In this document: in pieces, positions 9,661 through 19,266 of the stretch
Layout: every line of letters begins with the position of its first letter
Position numbering within the stretch: position 1 is the first letter of the stretch
DNA from: Aquimarina megaterium XH134
GTDB taxonomy: Bacteria > Bacteroidota > Bacteroidia > Flavobacteriales > Flavobacteriaceae
Direction of reading: 5' to 3'
Length of the DNA: 64,000 bases
NCBI RefSeq assembly: GCF_000520975.1
Contig: NZ_JACB01000005.1
Location: 62,001-126,000, forward strand
Position numbers and translations under genes: made by a program
Notes under the pieces: generated by a model
Seen by the model: the letters and a program-made list of their open reading frames with translations, nothing else
Told to the model about the DNA's origin: nothing
The model's database searches: none

Positions 9661-12597
9661 TTACGAGCCGTCATTCATGATTTTTTCGAGATCATTCATT
9701 GCTTCAGAATAAATAATCTTGGGAACATCCTGTAATGTGATAAGGCGATGATCTGCTTCATTTCGCGGTTCTGAAAAACAAAAACTATCAGTTTGAACAA
9801 ACCCCAAGGGAGTGAAAAAGCATTTTCCTAAAATCATCTCTTTATCAAACATCCCTTGGATTTGTAAATTATAAGTTTCTACAAAAACTTCTATTCTACC
9901 CTCCTTAAAAGCTTTTTTATATGATAATATACTTCCGCCATCTCCAATACTTCCTCTTCTCCAGCCTCTTTTTTGTGCTCTGGCCTTAAACTTTCCTGCT
10001 GTTAAGGTTCTGCCTTTAAAATTTGTGGATAATGTTACCCTATATAACTTCCTGGGAAGTTGTATTATATTTCTATCTAATTGTTGAATAACTGGAGTTA
10101 TTTTTTGATTCTCTAAATATTTTTTCCATTTCGTTTTTATTTTAGACTTCAGGAAAATAGGGTGTGCTAGTCGTATCTGGTCGTCATGATTAATATTCAC
10201 AGGTTCCTGCTTATAGTTTTTTAATTTACCACTTGCAGCTACGATGAAGGTGTCTTCATTGTTTTGTTGCCAAATCAGAGTTTGGCCACAGGCAAAAGCA
10301 ATGGGGTGATTGAGAAATAATTTTTTCCAATCTTTTGTTTTCCAAAACTTCTGTATAACCAGGTAATTCTCTAAGCTATGCTTAAAATGTTGTATGGTAT
10401 GTTTACGTATAACATTTAAGTTTTTTAACGTTGTTTTGATATCTTCAGATGTTTTGATGATTGATTTCACCTGCTTTCCCCGTTGATTTTTAAAACTATA
10501 CTTAAGCTGTGGGCCTATACATATTACATACCCGTTACTCAATACTTTTTTCTGATTTATAAAATTGAAATCAGGAATCATACTATCTTTCAATTCAAAA
10601 TAGGTTAGTCCCAATTGCTCTGCTATAGATTCAAACGCTTCTTCTGCTGCATAGCGAACATTGGGGTGTTTCACATAAAAGTGCTGAATGATTTGATCTA
10701 ATGCTAATGCAGCTCTACGTGTTCCTATAATCCCCAGAATAATACAGGCGTTTATATTTTTATCATGTATAGCAATATTTTGCAGAGGCACGGCCAATCG
10801 GTGATCTCCCAACTTTCCTAAAATAGCAAAACCTGGTTTTGCAGCTACTTTCATACCCGTGTTTTTTACCATATTTTGAAACAAGTCATAAGCAAAGTCA
10901 GCACCTTTTTTCTGATCTAGTAGAGCATACATGGGTTCTGCTTCTATATCTACATCAATTTTTTTAGAGCTTATTTGTCTGTAAAACAGGTAGTTTGTTT
11001 CGGTTTTTGATAGCGTAGTACCGTCCTGCCATTGTAATTCGGGTAATGTCCCGGTCCATTTAGGGATAGGGTTATCTAGTTTCCCTCTTTGCAATGCTAG
11101 GTGAATACGTTTTTTGATATCTTCAATAGATATTTTACTCTGATTCTTGTGATTATAAAATGTACACACAGCAATATTACGTACATCTTCTAAAATCTCT
11201 TTTTCGACTATAGGTTGTAATGAAGCGATTGCTTCTTCACATCTTATTTTACTTAAAACAAAAACTCCAGCTCTTTTTTCCTCTTTTTTTTCTGACAAGG
11301 TTAGTTCTTTTGCTTTGTGAAAAATATCGTTTGTTGGATATCTAGATAATAAAGAAGCAGCTATATCTGCCAGGTCCTGATATTCAGAACATGCGATATC
11401 CCATATCAGATCATAATATTTTGAGAAATCTAACCCTTCGAGCAGTGCAAAAGCTTGCCTGTAATGTGCAATAGTAGTATTATCTTTTATGTTTGTTTTT
11501 AATGCTTCTATTGCAATTTCTATAGCATCTTGTTTGTAACAATCAACAATATGCTGAACAACCTCTAGATTTAGTTGTTTTGTATCTTTTGCAAATGAAA
11601 ACAATTCGGTTTTTGTTTCTTTTCTAAAATGTTTGCATACCCAACCAATAAATTTGGGGATGTCATCCTGAAATAATCCTGTAGTAGAAGGCCAATTAGA
11701 AGTACAATTATTTTGACTTAAATTTTTGCGTTCAGAAATATAGGGAAGCACTTTTTTTATATGCGCTACAGTTGGTTTCCTGTACTTTTTTCTGGCACGG
11801 GTAAATAAAATCCTGTGACATTGCATCACAGAACAAATACAATCAGAACCTTCCATTTTTTCTACTACGAAGGATTCGAATTTTTTTAGATCAATTTTAC
11901 ACAATTCTTCTAACCAACTAAAGCGAATATGTTTTTGAGCTTCTTTTCCTGTATAGTATAGAGGAAGCTTTTCTAAAAGTGTGTCGAGTAAACTTTGCTC
12001 TGTAGTACCTAGTAATGACAATAATGGTTTTATGTAATTTTCGTTTTCTAATAATTGTATGATTCTTATCTCATCTTCTTTGACGAGTTCGAGTATTACT
12101 TCTCCCACAGAATTAACAGTTTTATCTTCTCTTAAAAAGGAAACTTGTTCTGTTGCATTTAAATACGCAGAAAGAGAAGTCCACGTATCTATATTAAAAA
12201 GACCCAAAACTTTTAGAGTTAAACCAAAGAGATCTTCTTCTTTTTTTTCGACTTTTAGTTGAGGCAGAAACCATTCTTTAAAAAAAACCTTATAATATCC
12301 TTCAGCATTGGTATCTTTTACATAAAAAAATGTATCATTACATATAAATGCAAGAAGACGTTGATCGATAAAACTCCATTCTTGTATCGGACTAAATAAG
12401 GTAGCTAAACGATCAAAAGTATCTATTTTTGACCTTGTTATTTGTGGTAACTCATCAGATTCTCCAAAAATAAACTTTAAGATATTTTCAAAATTTTCTC
12501 TGTCATGGTCATTGTACATTTTTTTACGAAAATCATGAAGTACGTTAACCCATTGTTTTTTTCTTTGAGCAACCAGTTCAATTATATCTTCATTCAT
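9661..12597 (-). CDS. DUF4132 (MolR-like) HEAT-repeat protein
   Basis: A protein of about 978 residues without signal peptide or membrane segments. The N-terminal two thirds are helical, with HEAT-like repeats (for example NINACIILGIIGTRRAALAL near residue 630). The C-terminal 120 residues carry a W/G-rich block with GWRRGSIGDGGS, which I recognise as the DUF4132 domain found in Escherichia coli MolR/YehI proteins. Those proteins lack an established biochemical activity. ATG at 12597 is preferred to TTG at 12615, six codons earlier. The gene converges on the CbxX-type ATPase with a 59-bp gap. DUF4132 proteins and AAA ATPases recur together in bacterial genomes as I recall, but a joint function here is inference. 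Confidence 0.7.
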   Translation of the reverse strand: MNEDIIELVAQRKKQWVNVLHDFRKKMYNDHDRENFENILKFIFGESDELPQITRSKIDTFDRLATLFSPIQEWSFIDQRLLAFICNDTFFYVKDTNAEGYYKVFFKEWFLPQLKVEKKEEDLFGLTLKVLGLFNIDTWTSLSAYLNATEQVSFLREDKTVNSVGEVILELVKEDEIRIIQLLENENYIKPLLSLLGTTEQSLLDTLLEKLPLYYTGKEAQKHIRFSWLEELCKIDLKKFESFVVEKMEGSDCICSVMQCHRILFTRARKKYRKPTVAHIKKVLPYISERKNLSQNNCTSNWPSTTGLFQDDIPKFIGWVCKHFRKETKTELFSFAKDTKQLNLEVVQHIVDCYKQDAIEIAIEALKTNIKDNTTIAHYRQAFALLEGLDFSKYYDLIWDIACSEYQDLADIAASLLSRYPTNDIFHKAKELTLSEKKEEKRAGVFVLSKIRCEEAIASLQPIVEKEILEDVRNIAVCTFYNHKNQSKISIEDIKKRIHLALQRGKLDNPIPKWTGTLPELQWQDGTTLSKTETNYLFYRQISSKKIDVDIEAEPMYALLDQKKGADFAYDLFQNMVKNTGMKVAAKPGFAILGKLGDHRLAVPLQNIAIHDKNINACIILGIIGTRRAALALDQIIQHFYVKHPNVRYAAEEAFESIAEQLGLTYFELKDSMIPDFNFINQKKVLSNGYVICIGPQLKYSFKNQRGKQVKSIIKTSEDIKTTLKNLNVIRKHTIQHFKHSLENYLVIQKFWKTKDWKKLFLNHPIAFACGQTLIWQQNNEDTFIVAASGKLKNYKQEPVNINHDDQIRLAHPIFLKSKIKTKWKKYLENQKITPVIQQLDRNIIQLPRKLYRVTLSTNFKGRTLTAGKFKARAQKRGWRRGSIGDGGSILSYKKAFKEGRIEVFVETYNLQIQGMFDKEMILGKCFFTPLGFVQTDSFCFSEPRNEADHRLITLQDVPKIIYSEAMNDLEKIMNDGS

Positions 12598-13053
12598 TTT
12601 TTTTACAAAGGTCAATCTAAATTATAAGGTATCATTTGATCTATATCAAATTCGGTTTTAGGACTTTCGTATCCTGTTTAATATTTAAAATCAGTTGTTT
12701 GGCTTTAATGTTTTAGGCCTGTTTAGAAGTGAATATCGTATTGTTTAAAATACATTTTTGGAAATAGATTAAGACATTTGTAATCCTTTTTATTGTAATA
12801 ATAATGTAAAAAGACGTATTTTAGAATTTTAAGAGTATCGTATATGAGTTGTAACAAATTGTGTTCTTATTACACTAATATAATGAAGTCTATAAATCAA
12901 TAAGGAAATCATACAAGATCATTTGTTTTGTTAAATGCTTTTAATCCATGGCTTGGTAAGGTTAAAAAAAACAATAATATTTATAAGAATTTATATAAAT
13001 TTACCTCCTGGATCAGTATTTTAGCAATAATGAGCTCATCAAAAATATTTTAA
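12598..13053. other. Divergent intergenic region, no gene seen
   Basis: About 450 bases of very AT-rich DNA between the DUF4132 start and the coiled-coil gene at 13054. It presumably holds both promoters. The best candidate for the plus strand is TAAATTTA at 12996-13003, an imperfect -7 box with no clear -33 element. No convincing ORF, RNA gene or long palindrome was found. Confidence 0.5.
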
Positions 13054-13737
13054 ATGGCTAAAGAAAAATTTAACTGGAAAGGTCTTTTTATTAACGACGA
13101 AACTTCAGAAGGAGAAAAACCAATAGAAACAACTTCAACACCACCTAGTTCTAATTCTTTTCCAGAATCGGGGAAATCAGTTTCTAAATTTCCAGTACAC
13201 CCTCCAAAAGCAACTTTGGTAAGTGATAGTGTGCTTACTACAATTATAGAGATGTACGAATCCGGCTTTGAGTCTCTTAATAAGCCGGGATATGATTTTT
13301 ATGAATTTTTTAAAGCGATCAAAGCAGTTGGATCTAATGATCCATCTGTATATAAGATGGCTTTTACAATGGCTCAGGGAGTAGACTCGAATGTGTCTAA
13401 AAATTCACTTCTTACACAAGCTGATTTTTACATTAAAGAAATCGAGAAAGTACATAAGCAGTACCAGAATCAAGGGAACTCTAAGAAATCTAAGATTTTG
13501 AGTACTCAAAAAAATAGAAAAGATACCCTTAATACTGAAATTTCTGATTTAGAAAAAAAATTAATTGAGATTCAGAATCAAATCAGCGTAAAAAAAGACT
13601 TACTTCAGTCGGTTGATGCAGATATGATTTCTGAAGTATCAGAGATAGACCAAAAAATTGTTGCTAACGATAAAGCAAGATCAAAAATTTTGGAAACAAT
13701 ATCAGCAGTTGTAGAGGGGATTAAAAATAATATATAA
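13054..13737 (+). CDS. Soluble coiled-coil protein of ABC-OmpA cassette
   Basis: A 227-residue protein I cannot assign to a family. Residues 1-50 are polar, Pro/Ser/Thr-rich and probably disordered. Residues 55-120 are helical, with aromatic-rich FESLNKPGYDFYEFFKAIKAV. Residues 125-227 form a long heptad-rich coiled coil full of K, E, Q and I. There is no signal peptide, so it is likely cytoplasmic. It is the first gene of a tight same-strand series: the next gene starts 11 bases downstream and is also coiled-coil. A scaffold or adaptor for the membrane proteins encoded next is a guess from position. Confidence 0.6.
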   Translation: MAKEKFNWKGLFINDETSEGEKPIETTSTPPSSNSFPESGKSVSKFPVHPPKATLVSDSVLTTIIEMYESGFESLNKPGYDFYEFFKAIKAVGSNDPSVYKMAFTMAQGVDSNVSKNSLLTQADFYIKEIEKVHKQYQNQGNSKKSKILSTQKNRKDTLNTEISDLEKKLIEIQNQISVKKDLLQSVDADMISEVSEIDQKIVANDKARSKILETISAVVEGIKNNI

Positions 13738-13748
13738 GCAATACATTA

Positions 13749-14867
13749 ATGGATCAAGAATCAAAAAGCCACTTATTAGACTTACCTATTTTAAAACATT
13801 TTGATGATGAAAAAGGGGAAATTTCTTTAAACCCTAATAATTGGAGAAATGGAGAAAAGGGACTAAATGCTTTTCTTAAAATAGCATTGTTTGCTGGTTT
13901 AGGGTACGCTGCATGGGTGTATGTATTACCACCTTTGTTTACAGCATTAGGGCAGGTAATAGCACTTGCAGGAGTAGCCGTATTTGTGATATTTTTTATC
14001 ATGATGTTACCAGTAATTTTAAAATTCTTACGCAGAGTAACAAGAGGAATCCATAAATCCTTAATAAAACATGATCCTTTTGGAGAATTACAGGAGCAAA
14101 AACAAAAAATGCTCATGAATAGAAAAGTCTTTAAAGATTCTAAGGCTAAGATAAAAGCATTGAAAAGTAAAATGGAACTAGAAGCTTCTAAGGCAGAAAA
14201 AGAGTCTAAAGAGTTTCAGGACCATGTGGTAACATTGCAAAAACAGGCAGAAAAGATTAGAAATAAAATGCAAGTTATAGTATCCGAAAAAGGTAATGCA
14301 GGTAAGGATACTGATGAATATGTAGAATTGCATAGTGCTTTAGCAAAAAAACTATCACAATCTCAGCAAGTTGCTCATCAATTAAAACAGAGTAAAAGTT
14401 TTATCCAAAAATATGGTAGTAGAGCCAATGTTATGGGGAAACTGGATAGAAAACTAACGCTTGCCGGTACGGCAATAGATATTAAGATTTCTGATTTTGA
14501 AGTAACGATCAAAATGCTCGAAAAAGAATATCAGTTTGCAAAGTCAGCAAAAGCAGCAACAGATGGAGCAAAATCAGCTATGTTATTTACCAAAGATTGG
14601 GAGTTAGAATATGCACTAGATGTGATCACAGAAACCATTGCTATGGATATAGCAAAGACTCAGGAAAACCTAACAGATATCGATATGCTAACATCTAAAT
14701 ATGATATGGATAGTGATGAACTGTACTCGCAATTAGATACTTTGGCAGATAATATTAAAACAGGGAAAGACTATATTCCTGATTCTGAAAAATATAAAAA
14801 TCCTAACTACAAACTAACCGCTGAAGATAAAGAGGCAAGTGGTGGTTTTGGGAATATGTTTGACTAA
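13749..14867 (+). CDS. Membrane-anchored coiled-coil protein of ABC-OmpA cassette
   Basis: A 372-residue protein with two adjacent hydrophobic segments (about residues 38-60 and 63-87) followed by more than 200 residues of coiled coil (about 110-310) and an acidic C-terminus. The two segments would form a hairpin, leaving the coiled coil in the cytoplasm. The central part, with long A/K/E/Q-rich helices, faintly recalls PspA/IM30-type membrane-stress proteins, but I cannot claim homology. It sits 11 bases after the first coiled-coil gene and 35 bases before the substrate-binding/OmpA gene, which suggests one transcript and possibly one envelope-spanning complex. Confidence 0.6.
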   Translation: MDQESKSHLLDLPILKHFDDEKGEISLNPNNWRNGEKGLNAFLKIALFAGLGYAAWVYVLPPLFTALGQVIALAGVAVFVIFFIMMLPVILKFLRRVTRGIHKSLIKHDPFGELQEQKQKMLMNRKVFKDSKAKIKALKSKMELEASKAEKESKEFQDHVVTLQKQAEKIRNKMQVIVSEKGNAGKDTDEYVELHSALAKKLSQSQQVAHQLKQSKSFIQKYGSRANVMGKLDRKLTLAGTAIDIKISDFEVTIKMLEKEYQFAKSAKAATDGAKSAMLFTKDWELEYALDVITETIAMDIAKTQENLTDIDMLTSKYDMDSDELYSQLDTLADNIKTGKDYIPDSEKYKNPNYKLTAEDKEASGGFGNMFD

Positions 14868-14902
14868 CTAACCGAAATAAAAACTATAATAAAAATTAAA
14901 AA

Positions 14903-16717
14903 ATGGGTAAAATTTTAAGAACAAAAAAACTCACTACATTATCCGAGCTTATCATTGTAATTATTTTACTTGGAGCTATCTTAGGTGCAGTGTATTATTT
15001 TGCTCCAGGTTTGCGAGTAGGAGAAGCAAAACAATTAGATGAGTTAAATATAAATAAAGATGAAGTAGATAATGTTACTACATCAGAAAAATTAGAATTG
15101 CCTTCTAACAGCCTTTCAAATAGTGTGAAGAATAAACCTCTTGTTAGAATGGCGGCATATGCATGGAATGCTCAGTCGGGTATTATCGTTTCTAACGGAG
15201 GACCAAAAACAACCAAAGGTTCTTTGATGGAGCAAAATGGAGTGAATTTAGAGATAATCCGTCAGGATTGGCTTTCTGAATTGAGAAATATGCAAATGAA
15301 ATTCATTGAAGAATTTGATAGAGGAGAAGAGTTCCCAGACGCAGATAAAAGTGCATTTGCAATTATGATGATGGGAGATGGTGCTCCTTTTTATATCAGT
15401 ACCATGCAACAGGCTTTAGATGATAAATTTGGGAAAGATAAATACCATGTGCAGGTAGTTGGTGCAGTAGGACTTAGTTATGGTGAAGATAAACTTATTG
15501 GCCCGCCAAGCTGGAAAGTTGATCCAAAAAGTATGAAAGGAGCTTTGATATCTGCCGTATTAGGTGATGGAGATTGGGTAACCGCTCTAAACTATGCCTT
15601 TGCTAATGGTTTAAAGGTAAATCCTGATGTTACTACTTATGATCCTGATGCTGTGAATTTTTATCCTTCACAGGATGATGATTATATTAAATCTGCAGAA
15701 GAGCTTATTAAATCTCAAAAAGCAGGATGGACAGTTCCTCTTAAAGAAGTGAGAAACGGAAAATTAACAGGAAAAACAATTAATAAAAAAGTTGATGGAT
15801 GTGCTACCTGGACTCCAGGAGATAAAATGGTTTTTGATGAGTTAAACGGTTTCACAGATATTATATCTACACGAGAATTTAACAACCAAATGGCAACTAC
15901 AGTTATTGCTGTAAAAGAATGGTCTGTAAAACATCCCGAAATTGTTAGTAATATTTTAAAATCGGCGCTAACAGCTTCTAATCAAATGAAGCAATATGAC
16001 GAATGGAGAGTTAGAGCATCTGAAGCAGTTGCCAAAACATATGATTTAGAAACTCCAAAGTATTGGTATGATATGTTTAAAGGCCAAAAAGGAAGTAAAA
16101 ATGGTATCGATTATAACATGGGAGGATCACGAGTATTTAACTATGCAGATGTAATGCAATATTATGGTATTACAGATGGAACCAATCGATATAAAGCTGT
16201 TTATAATCAGGTATCTTCTTATCTAAATGAACTTAATCCGTTTGGGTTTAATGAATCTGTTAAAAGGATTGTACCTTATGACGAAGCAGTTAATCTTTAT
16301 TTTATTAAAAATATAAATGATATTGATGCTGGTTCTGCTTACAAACCAGATTACACCAAAGAAGCCGAAGAAGTTTTAGCTTCTGGAGAATGGAATATTA
16401 ATTTTGATACCGGAAGTGCAAATATTTCGGGATCATCTGCAAATACTTTAGAAACAATTTATAACCTTCTTATTCAGGCAGAGGATACAAAACTTAGATT
16501 AGAAGGACATACCGATGATACAGGTTCTGCAGAATCTAATTATGATTTATCACAAAGACGTGCACAATCTGTAGTTAATTTTTTAAGAAGTAAAGGAATC
16601 CCTCAATCCCGTTTCCAATCTGTAATCGGAAAAGGTGAAGATGAACCAATTGAAACAAATACTACCAGTAGCGGTAGAGCCAAAAACAGACGAGTAGTTA
16701 TTACATTATTGAAATAA
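14903..16717 (+). CDS. ABC substrate-binding domain fused to OmpA peptidoglycan-binding domain
   Basis: A 604-residue protein with an uncleaved N-terminal membrane segment (about residues 14-34), a periplasmic domain of about 400 residues resembling the NMT1/TauA solute-binding fold (for example TPGDKMVFDELNGFTDIIST), and a C-terminal OmpA/MotB-type domain (about 505-604). The last has the NFDTGSA, GHTDDTGS, YDLSQRRAQSV and GRAKNRRV signatures used to bind diaminopimelate in peptidoglycan. The receptor would therefore be tied to both the inner membrane and the cell wall. The permease and ATPase genes follow after a strong hairpin. The ligand is unknown; the distant TauA-like fold fits small organic anions, but that is not evidence of substrate. 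Confidence 0.8.
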   Translation: MGKILRTKKLTTLSELIIVIILLGAILGAVYYFAPGLRVGEAKQLDELNINKDEVDNVTTSEKLELPSNSLSNSVKNKPLVRMAAYAWNAQSGIIVSNGGPKTTKGSLMEQNGVNLEIIRQDWLSELRNMQMKFIEEFDRGEEFPDADKSAFAIMMMGDGAPFYISTMQQALDDKFGKDKYHVQVVGAVGLSYGEDKLIGPPSWKVDPKSMKGALISAVLGDGDWVTALNYAFANGLKVNPDVTTYDPDAVNFYPSQDDDYIKSAEELIKSQKAGWTVPLKEVRNGKLTGKTINKKVDGCATWTPGDKMVFDELNGFTDIISTREFNNQMATTVIAVKEWSVKHPEIVSNILKSALTASNQMKQYDEWRVRASEAVAKTYDLETPKYWYDMFKGQKGSKNGIDYNMGGSRVFNYADVMQYYGITDGTNRYKAVYNQVSSYLNELNPFGFNESVKRIVPYDEAVNLYFIKNINDIDAGSAYKPDYTKEAEEVLASGEWNINFDTGSANISGSSANTLETIYNLLIQAEDTKLRLEGHTDDTGSAESNYDLSQRRAQSVVNFLRSKGIPQSRFQSVIGKGEDEPIETNTTSSGRAKNRRVVITLLK

Positions 16718-16737
16718 CATGGCATCCAATTAATAAG

Positions 16738-16792
16738 AGCCGTCTTATGTTTGTAAAATATTGATTTTACATATTAGACGGCTTTCTTTTTT
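16738..16792 (+). terminator. Nested hairpin terminator inside the ABC-OmpA cassette
   Basis: An outer 8-bp GC-rich stem (AGCCGTCT at 16738-16745 with 16776-16783) encloses a second perfect 7-bp stem (16753-16759 with 16764-16770), followed by a T-rich tract. It lies between the substrate-binding gene and the permease gene, and no clear promoter is seen behind it. It probably lets only part of transcription continue into the transporter genes. Confidence 0.8.
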
Positions 16793-16807
16793 ATTAACCA
16801 GTGTATT

Positions 16808-17578
16808 ATGAAGTATTTATTTAAACCGTTCGAAAAGGTTAGCAAAAATAGCCGATTACTTATTATAGGTATATGGGTAGCATTAGTGTTGATTTTCTGG
16901 TTCGTTTCTAGTATGGGAGAGAGACATTTGTTCCCTTCTCCACAGCAAGTACTAACAGGATTTACAGAGCTTTATAATGAAGGACTGGTGGTACATATTG
17001 GCAGCTCACTATTACTTTGTATAAAAGCAATACTTATAGCAGTTATTATTTCTTTAATCGTTACTTATTTATCTACGATTCCTGTAGTAACACCAATAGC
17101 AAAAACATTAAGTAAGCTACGTTATCTTCCACTTACGGGTATATCTTTTTACCTGGCGATCCTTATTAGTGATGCCAGAACCATGCAGGTTTGGGTATTG
17201 GTGGTATTTATGACCACATATCTTACCACATCATTATTAAGTATGATTAGCTCGATACCACAAGAAGAATTCGATCATGCACGTTCTTTACAATGTAATC
17301 GATGGGAAGTACTATGGGAAGTTGTTGTAAAAGGAAGAATAGATCATGTTATAGAAGTAATCAGGCAAAATCTGGCTATCGTTTGGATGATGTTGGTAAC
17401 CGTAGAATCAATCCTTGTAGCGGCCGGTGGTTTAGGGTTTTTGATTAAAAATTCTGATAAATTCATGAATCACGGTAGAATTATAGCATTACAAATAGTA
17501 ATATTATTAGTAGGCCTGTCGATAGATTTTGTTTTAGATTACTTGAGAAAAGCTTTTTTTAGATACTCCAAAATATAA
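16808..17578 (+). CDS. ABC transporter permease, TauC/SsuC-like
   Basis: A 256-residue inner-membrane protein with about six hydrophobic segments and the cytoplasmic EAA-type coupling loop near residues 155-180 (EEFDHARSLQCNRWEVLWEV), which contacts the ATPase. It matches the BPD_transp_1 family in size and layout. It ends 5 bases before the ATPase start, and its likely periplasmic receptor is the OmpA-fused protein upstream. The loop lacks the standard EAA-3xG spacing, so it is a divergent member. Most relatives import nitrate, sulfonates or similar small compounds; whether this one transports or acts as a sensor is open. Confidence 0.8.
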   Translation: MKYLFKPFEKVSKNSRLLIIGIWVALVLIFWFVSSMGERHLFPSPQQVLTGFTELYNEGLVVHIGSSLLLCIKAILIAVIISLIVTYLSTIPVVTPIAKTLSKLRYLPLTGISFYLAILISDARTMQVWVLVVFMTTYLTTSLLSMISSIPQEEFDHARSLQCNRWEVLWEVVVKGRIDHVIEVIRQNLAIVWMMLVTVESILVAAGGLGFLIKNSDKFMNHGRIIALQIVILLVGLSIDFVLDYLRKAFFRYSKI

Positions 17579-17583
17579 GTAGA

Positions 17584-18411
17584 ATGAACTATAGTACGCA
17601 TAATACATTATTATATGTAGAAAACTTAAGTGTCGCCTATGGTGATAAAACTGTAATAAAGGATATTAATTTTGTAGAAAAAGATGTTATTCGGGAAAAC
17701 AATATTACGGGTCAGGTTATTGCTTTTGTAGGGCGTTCTGGTCGAGGTAAGTCTACATTGTTTAGAGCGATGACAGGCTTGATCAAGCCAACTACAGGAA
17801 AAATACTAATTGCCGATACAGAAACAGATTCAGAAAATGATGCCAAAGAAGTACATGAAGGAGATATTGGTTTTGTAGATCAAAAATATACCTTGTTTAG
17901 AAATAAAACCGTGTATCAGGCATTACTGTTTGCACTTCGTAAAAAAGATATTTCTAAAGAAGAAAAGCATACCAAAATAATGAGTTACCTGTCTGATTGG
18001 GGTTTGGAAAAAGTAAAAGACCAGTACCCTTGCGAGTTATCCGGGGGACAAAGGCAGCGTACGGCAATAATCGAACAGATACTATGTTCTGGCCATTATA
18101 TGGTTCTGGATGAACCTTTTTCGGGGCTTGATGTAGGAAATATTGAAGATGTTAAAAACGCATTTAATCTAATTACGTCTACACACGAATTTAATACGAT
18201 TATTTATTCTACACATGATATAGAATTAGCGGTAGAACTGGCAGATAGTATTTATGTAATTGGCTATCCTACCGTAGATGGAAAACGTGCTGATTATGGT
18301 ACTATTGTTAAACATTTTGATATGAAAGAATTAAATCTTGCCTGGAAAGATTTTGGACTAGATCATATCGAAATTGTTAAGCAAATAAAGGCGACTATGC
18401 TTAATTCGTAA
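17584..18411 (+). CDS. ABC transporter ATP-binding subunit
   Basis: A 275-residue ATPase with all nucleotide-binding motifs: Walker A GRSGRGKST at residues 50-58, Q-loop in VDQKYTLF, signature LSGGQRQR, Walker B MVLDEP, D-loop SGLD and the switch histidine in STHD. It pairs with the permease encoded 5 bases upstream and closes the cassette. The domain is of the nitrate/taurine-importer type. The C-terminal 40 residues extend past the core fold and contain no recognised regulatory domain. No terminator with a clear T tract was found after it; a small hairpin at 18434-18452 lacks one. Confidence 0.88.
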   Translation: MNYSTHNTLLYVENLSVAYGDKTVIKDINFVEKDVIRENNITGQVIAFVGRSGRGKSTLFRAMTGLIKPTTGKILIADTETDSENDAKEVHEGDIGFVDQKYTLFRNKTVYQALLFALRKKDISKEEKHTKIMSYLSDWGLEKVKDQYPCELSGGQRQRTAIIEQILCSGHYMVLDEPFSGLDVGNIEDVKNAFNLITSTHEFNTIIYSTHDIELAVELADSIYVIGYPTVDGKRADYGTIVKHFDMKELNLAWKDFGLDHIEIVKQIKATMLNS

Positions 18412-18511
18412 TAATCTAGTAATCTACACCTTGTGCTAAACTTGTTTTAGCATCTGGCAGTATATAATCAAATACTTAGAAATTTGCTTGTGGATGAGAT
18501 GCTAAGATCCT

Positions 18512-19015
18512 TTATTTTATAATTTTTTTCCAGGCGATTCTTAGAATCAGAAGTAATGCAAGAAAGAATAGTATTAAATATTGAAATCTACCAACAAAAA
18601 AGACTCCAAAAAACATACGTTGCAATATATAGGTAATGATAAAAGTTATCGCAACAATGATAAATAAGCCAGAAAGTTTTTCAAAACCTGGAATTCTAGA
18701 CATAGGTACCGTTTTATTAATAATAAATAAGGTAACAAACATAGAAACGACAGGAACAAAATAGGCCAATATATTGACCTGAAGCAGGTTAATCTTTAAG
18801 AAGAAAAAACTGTACAAAACAATAATTAAGGCCAATAATCCAGGAATAGTTACCGCATAGACTAAGATTCCATAAAAATAATTTATCGGAGATCGAAAAT
18901 TTTTTTGATTTACAAACATTAACCCTAGTAAAGATATACCAATAATAACAGCAAAATACCCAAGTACAAGATTTGGATTATTTGCAAACCAGTTGATAAT
19001 ATCTTGTATCGTCAT
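18512..19015 (-). CDS. Small integral membrane protein, unknown
   Basis: A 167-residue protein that I do not recognise. It has about five hydrophobic segments covering most of its length and ends in a short basic tail (RIAWKKIIK). It has no charged catalytic motifs and no conserved cysteines. The gene stands alone on the minus strand between the ABC cassette and a lipoprotein gene. A possible -7 box on the minus strand, TACATTTA, lies at 19055-19062. It may be a generic small membrane protein of Bacteroidota; its function cannot be inferred from context. Confidence 0.7.
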   Translation of the reverse strand: MTIQDIINWFANNPNLVLGYFAVIIGISLLGLMFVNQKNFRSPINYFYGILVYAVTIPGLLALIIVLYSFFFLKINLLQVNILAYFVPVVSMFVTLFIINKTVPMSRIPGFEKLSGLFIIVAITFIITYILQRMFFGVFFVGRFQYLILFFLALLLILRIAWKKIIK

Positions 19016-19142
19016 AGATCTTAATTTATAGAGGGGTGTTATGTTGTAAGATTATAAATGTATAATATATACAGTTAATATAAAAGAAGAGATTAAAAGT
19101 TCTGTTTCTTCTTATCTCATCACCCATTTATGATTGCTATTT

Positions 19143-19172
19143 GAATACCCTGTTTTCAGGGTGTTCTTTTTT
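19143..19172 (+). terminator. Hairpin with T tract upstream of the small lipoprotein gene
   Basis: A 10-bp stem with one G-U pair (19143-19152 with 19157-19166) is closed by TTTT and followed by six T. There is no plus-strand gene directly before it, and the lipoprotein promoter lies downstream. It may stop long read-through from the ABC cassette. Confidence 0.6.
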
Positions 19173-19186
19173 CACTGAAAAGGGTG

Positions 19187-19217
19187 TTTGGCAACCTTTC
19201 TAAATGCATCAAATTTG
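19187..19217 (+). promoter_or_regulatory. Promoter of the small lipoprotein gene
   Basis: TTTG at 19187-19190 and CAAATTTG at 19210-19217 are separated by 19 bases. This is close to the Bacteroidota -33/-7 arrangement, with one mismatch in the -7 box. The start codon is 49 bases further on. Confidence 0.5.
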
Positions 19218-19266
19218 TGGTATCAATATGAATAAAAATCATAAATAATTAACACATAAATAAATC

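Noticed and set aside
18434..18452. Hairpin after the ABC ATPase gene as a terminator
   Set aside because: A 7-bp stem without a T tract on either strand; not enough for a terminator call.
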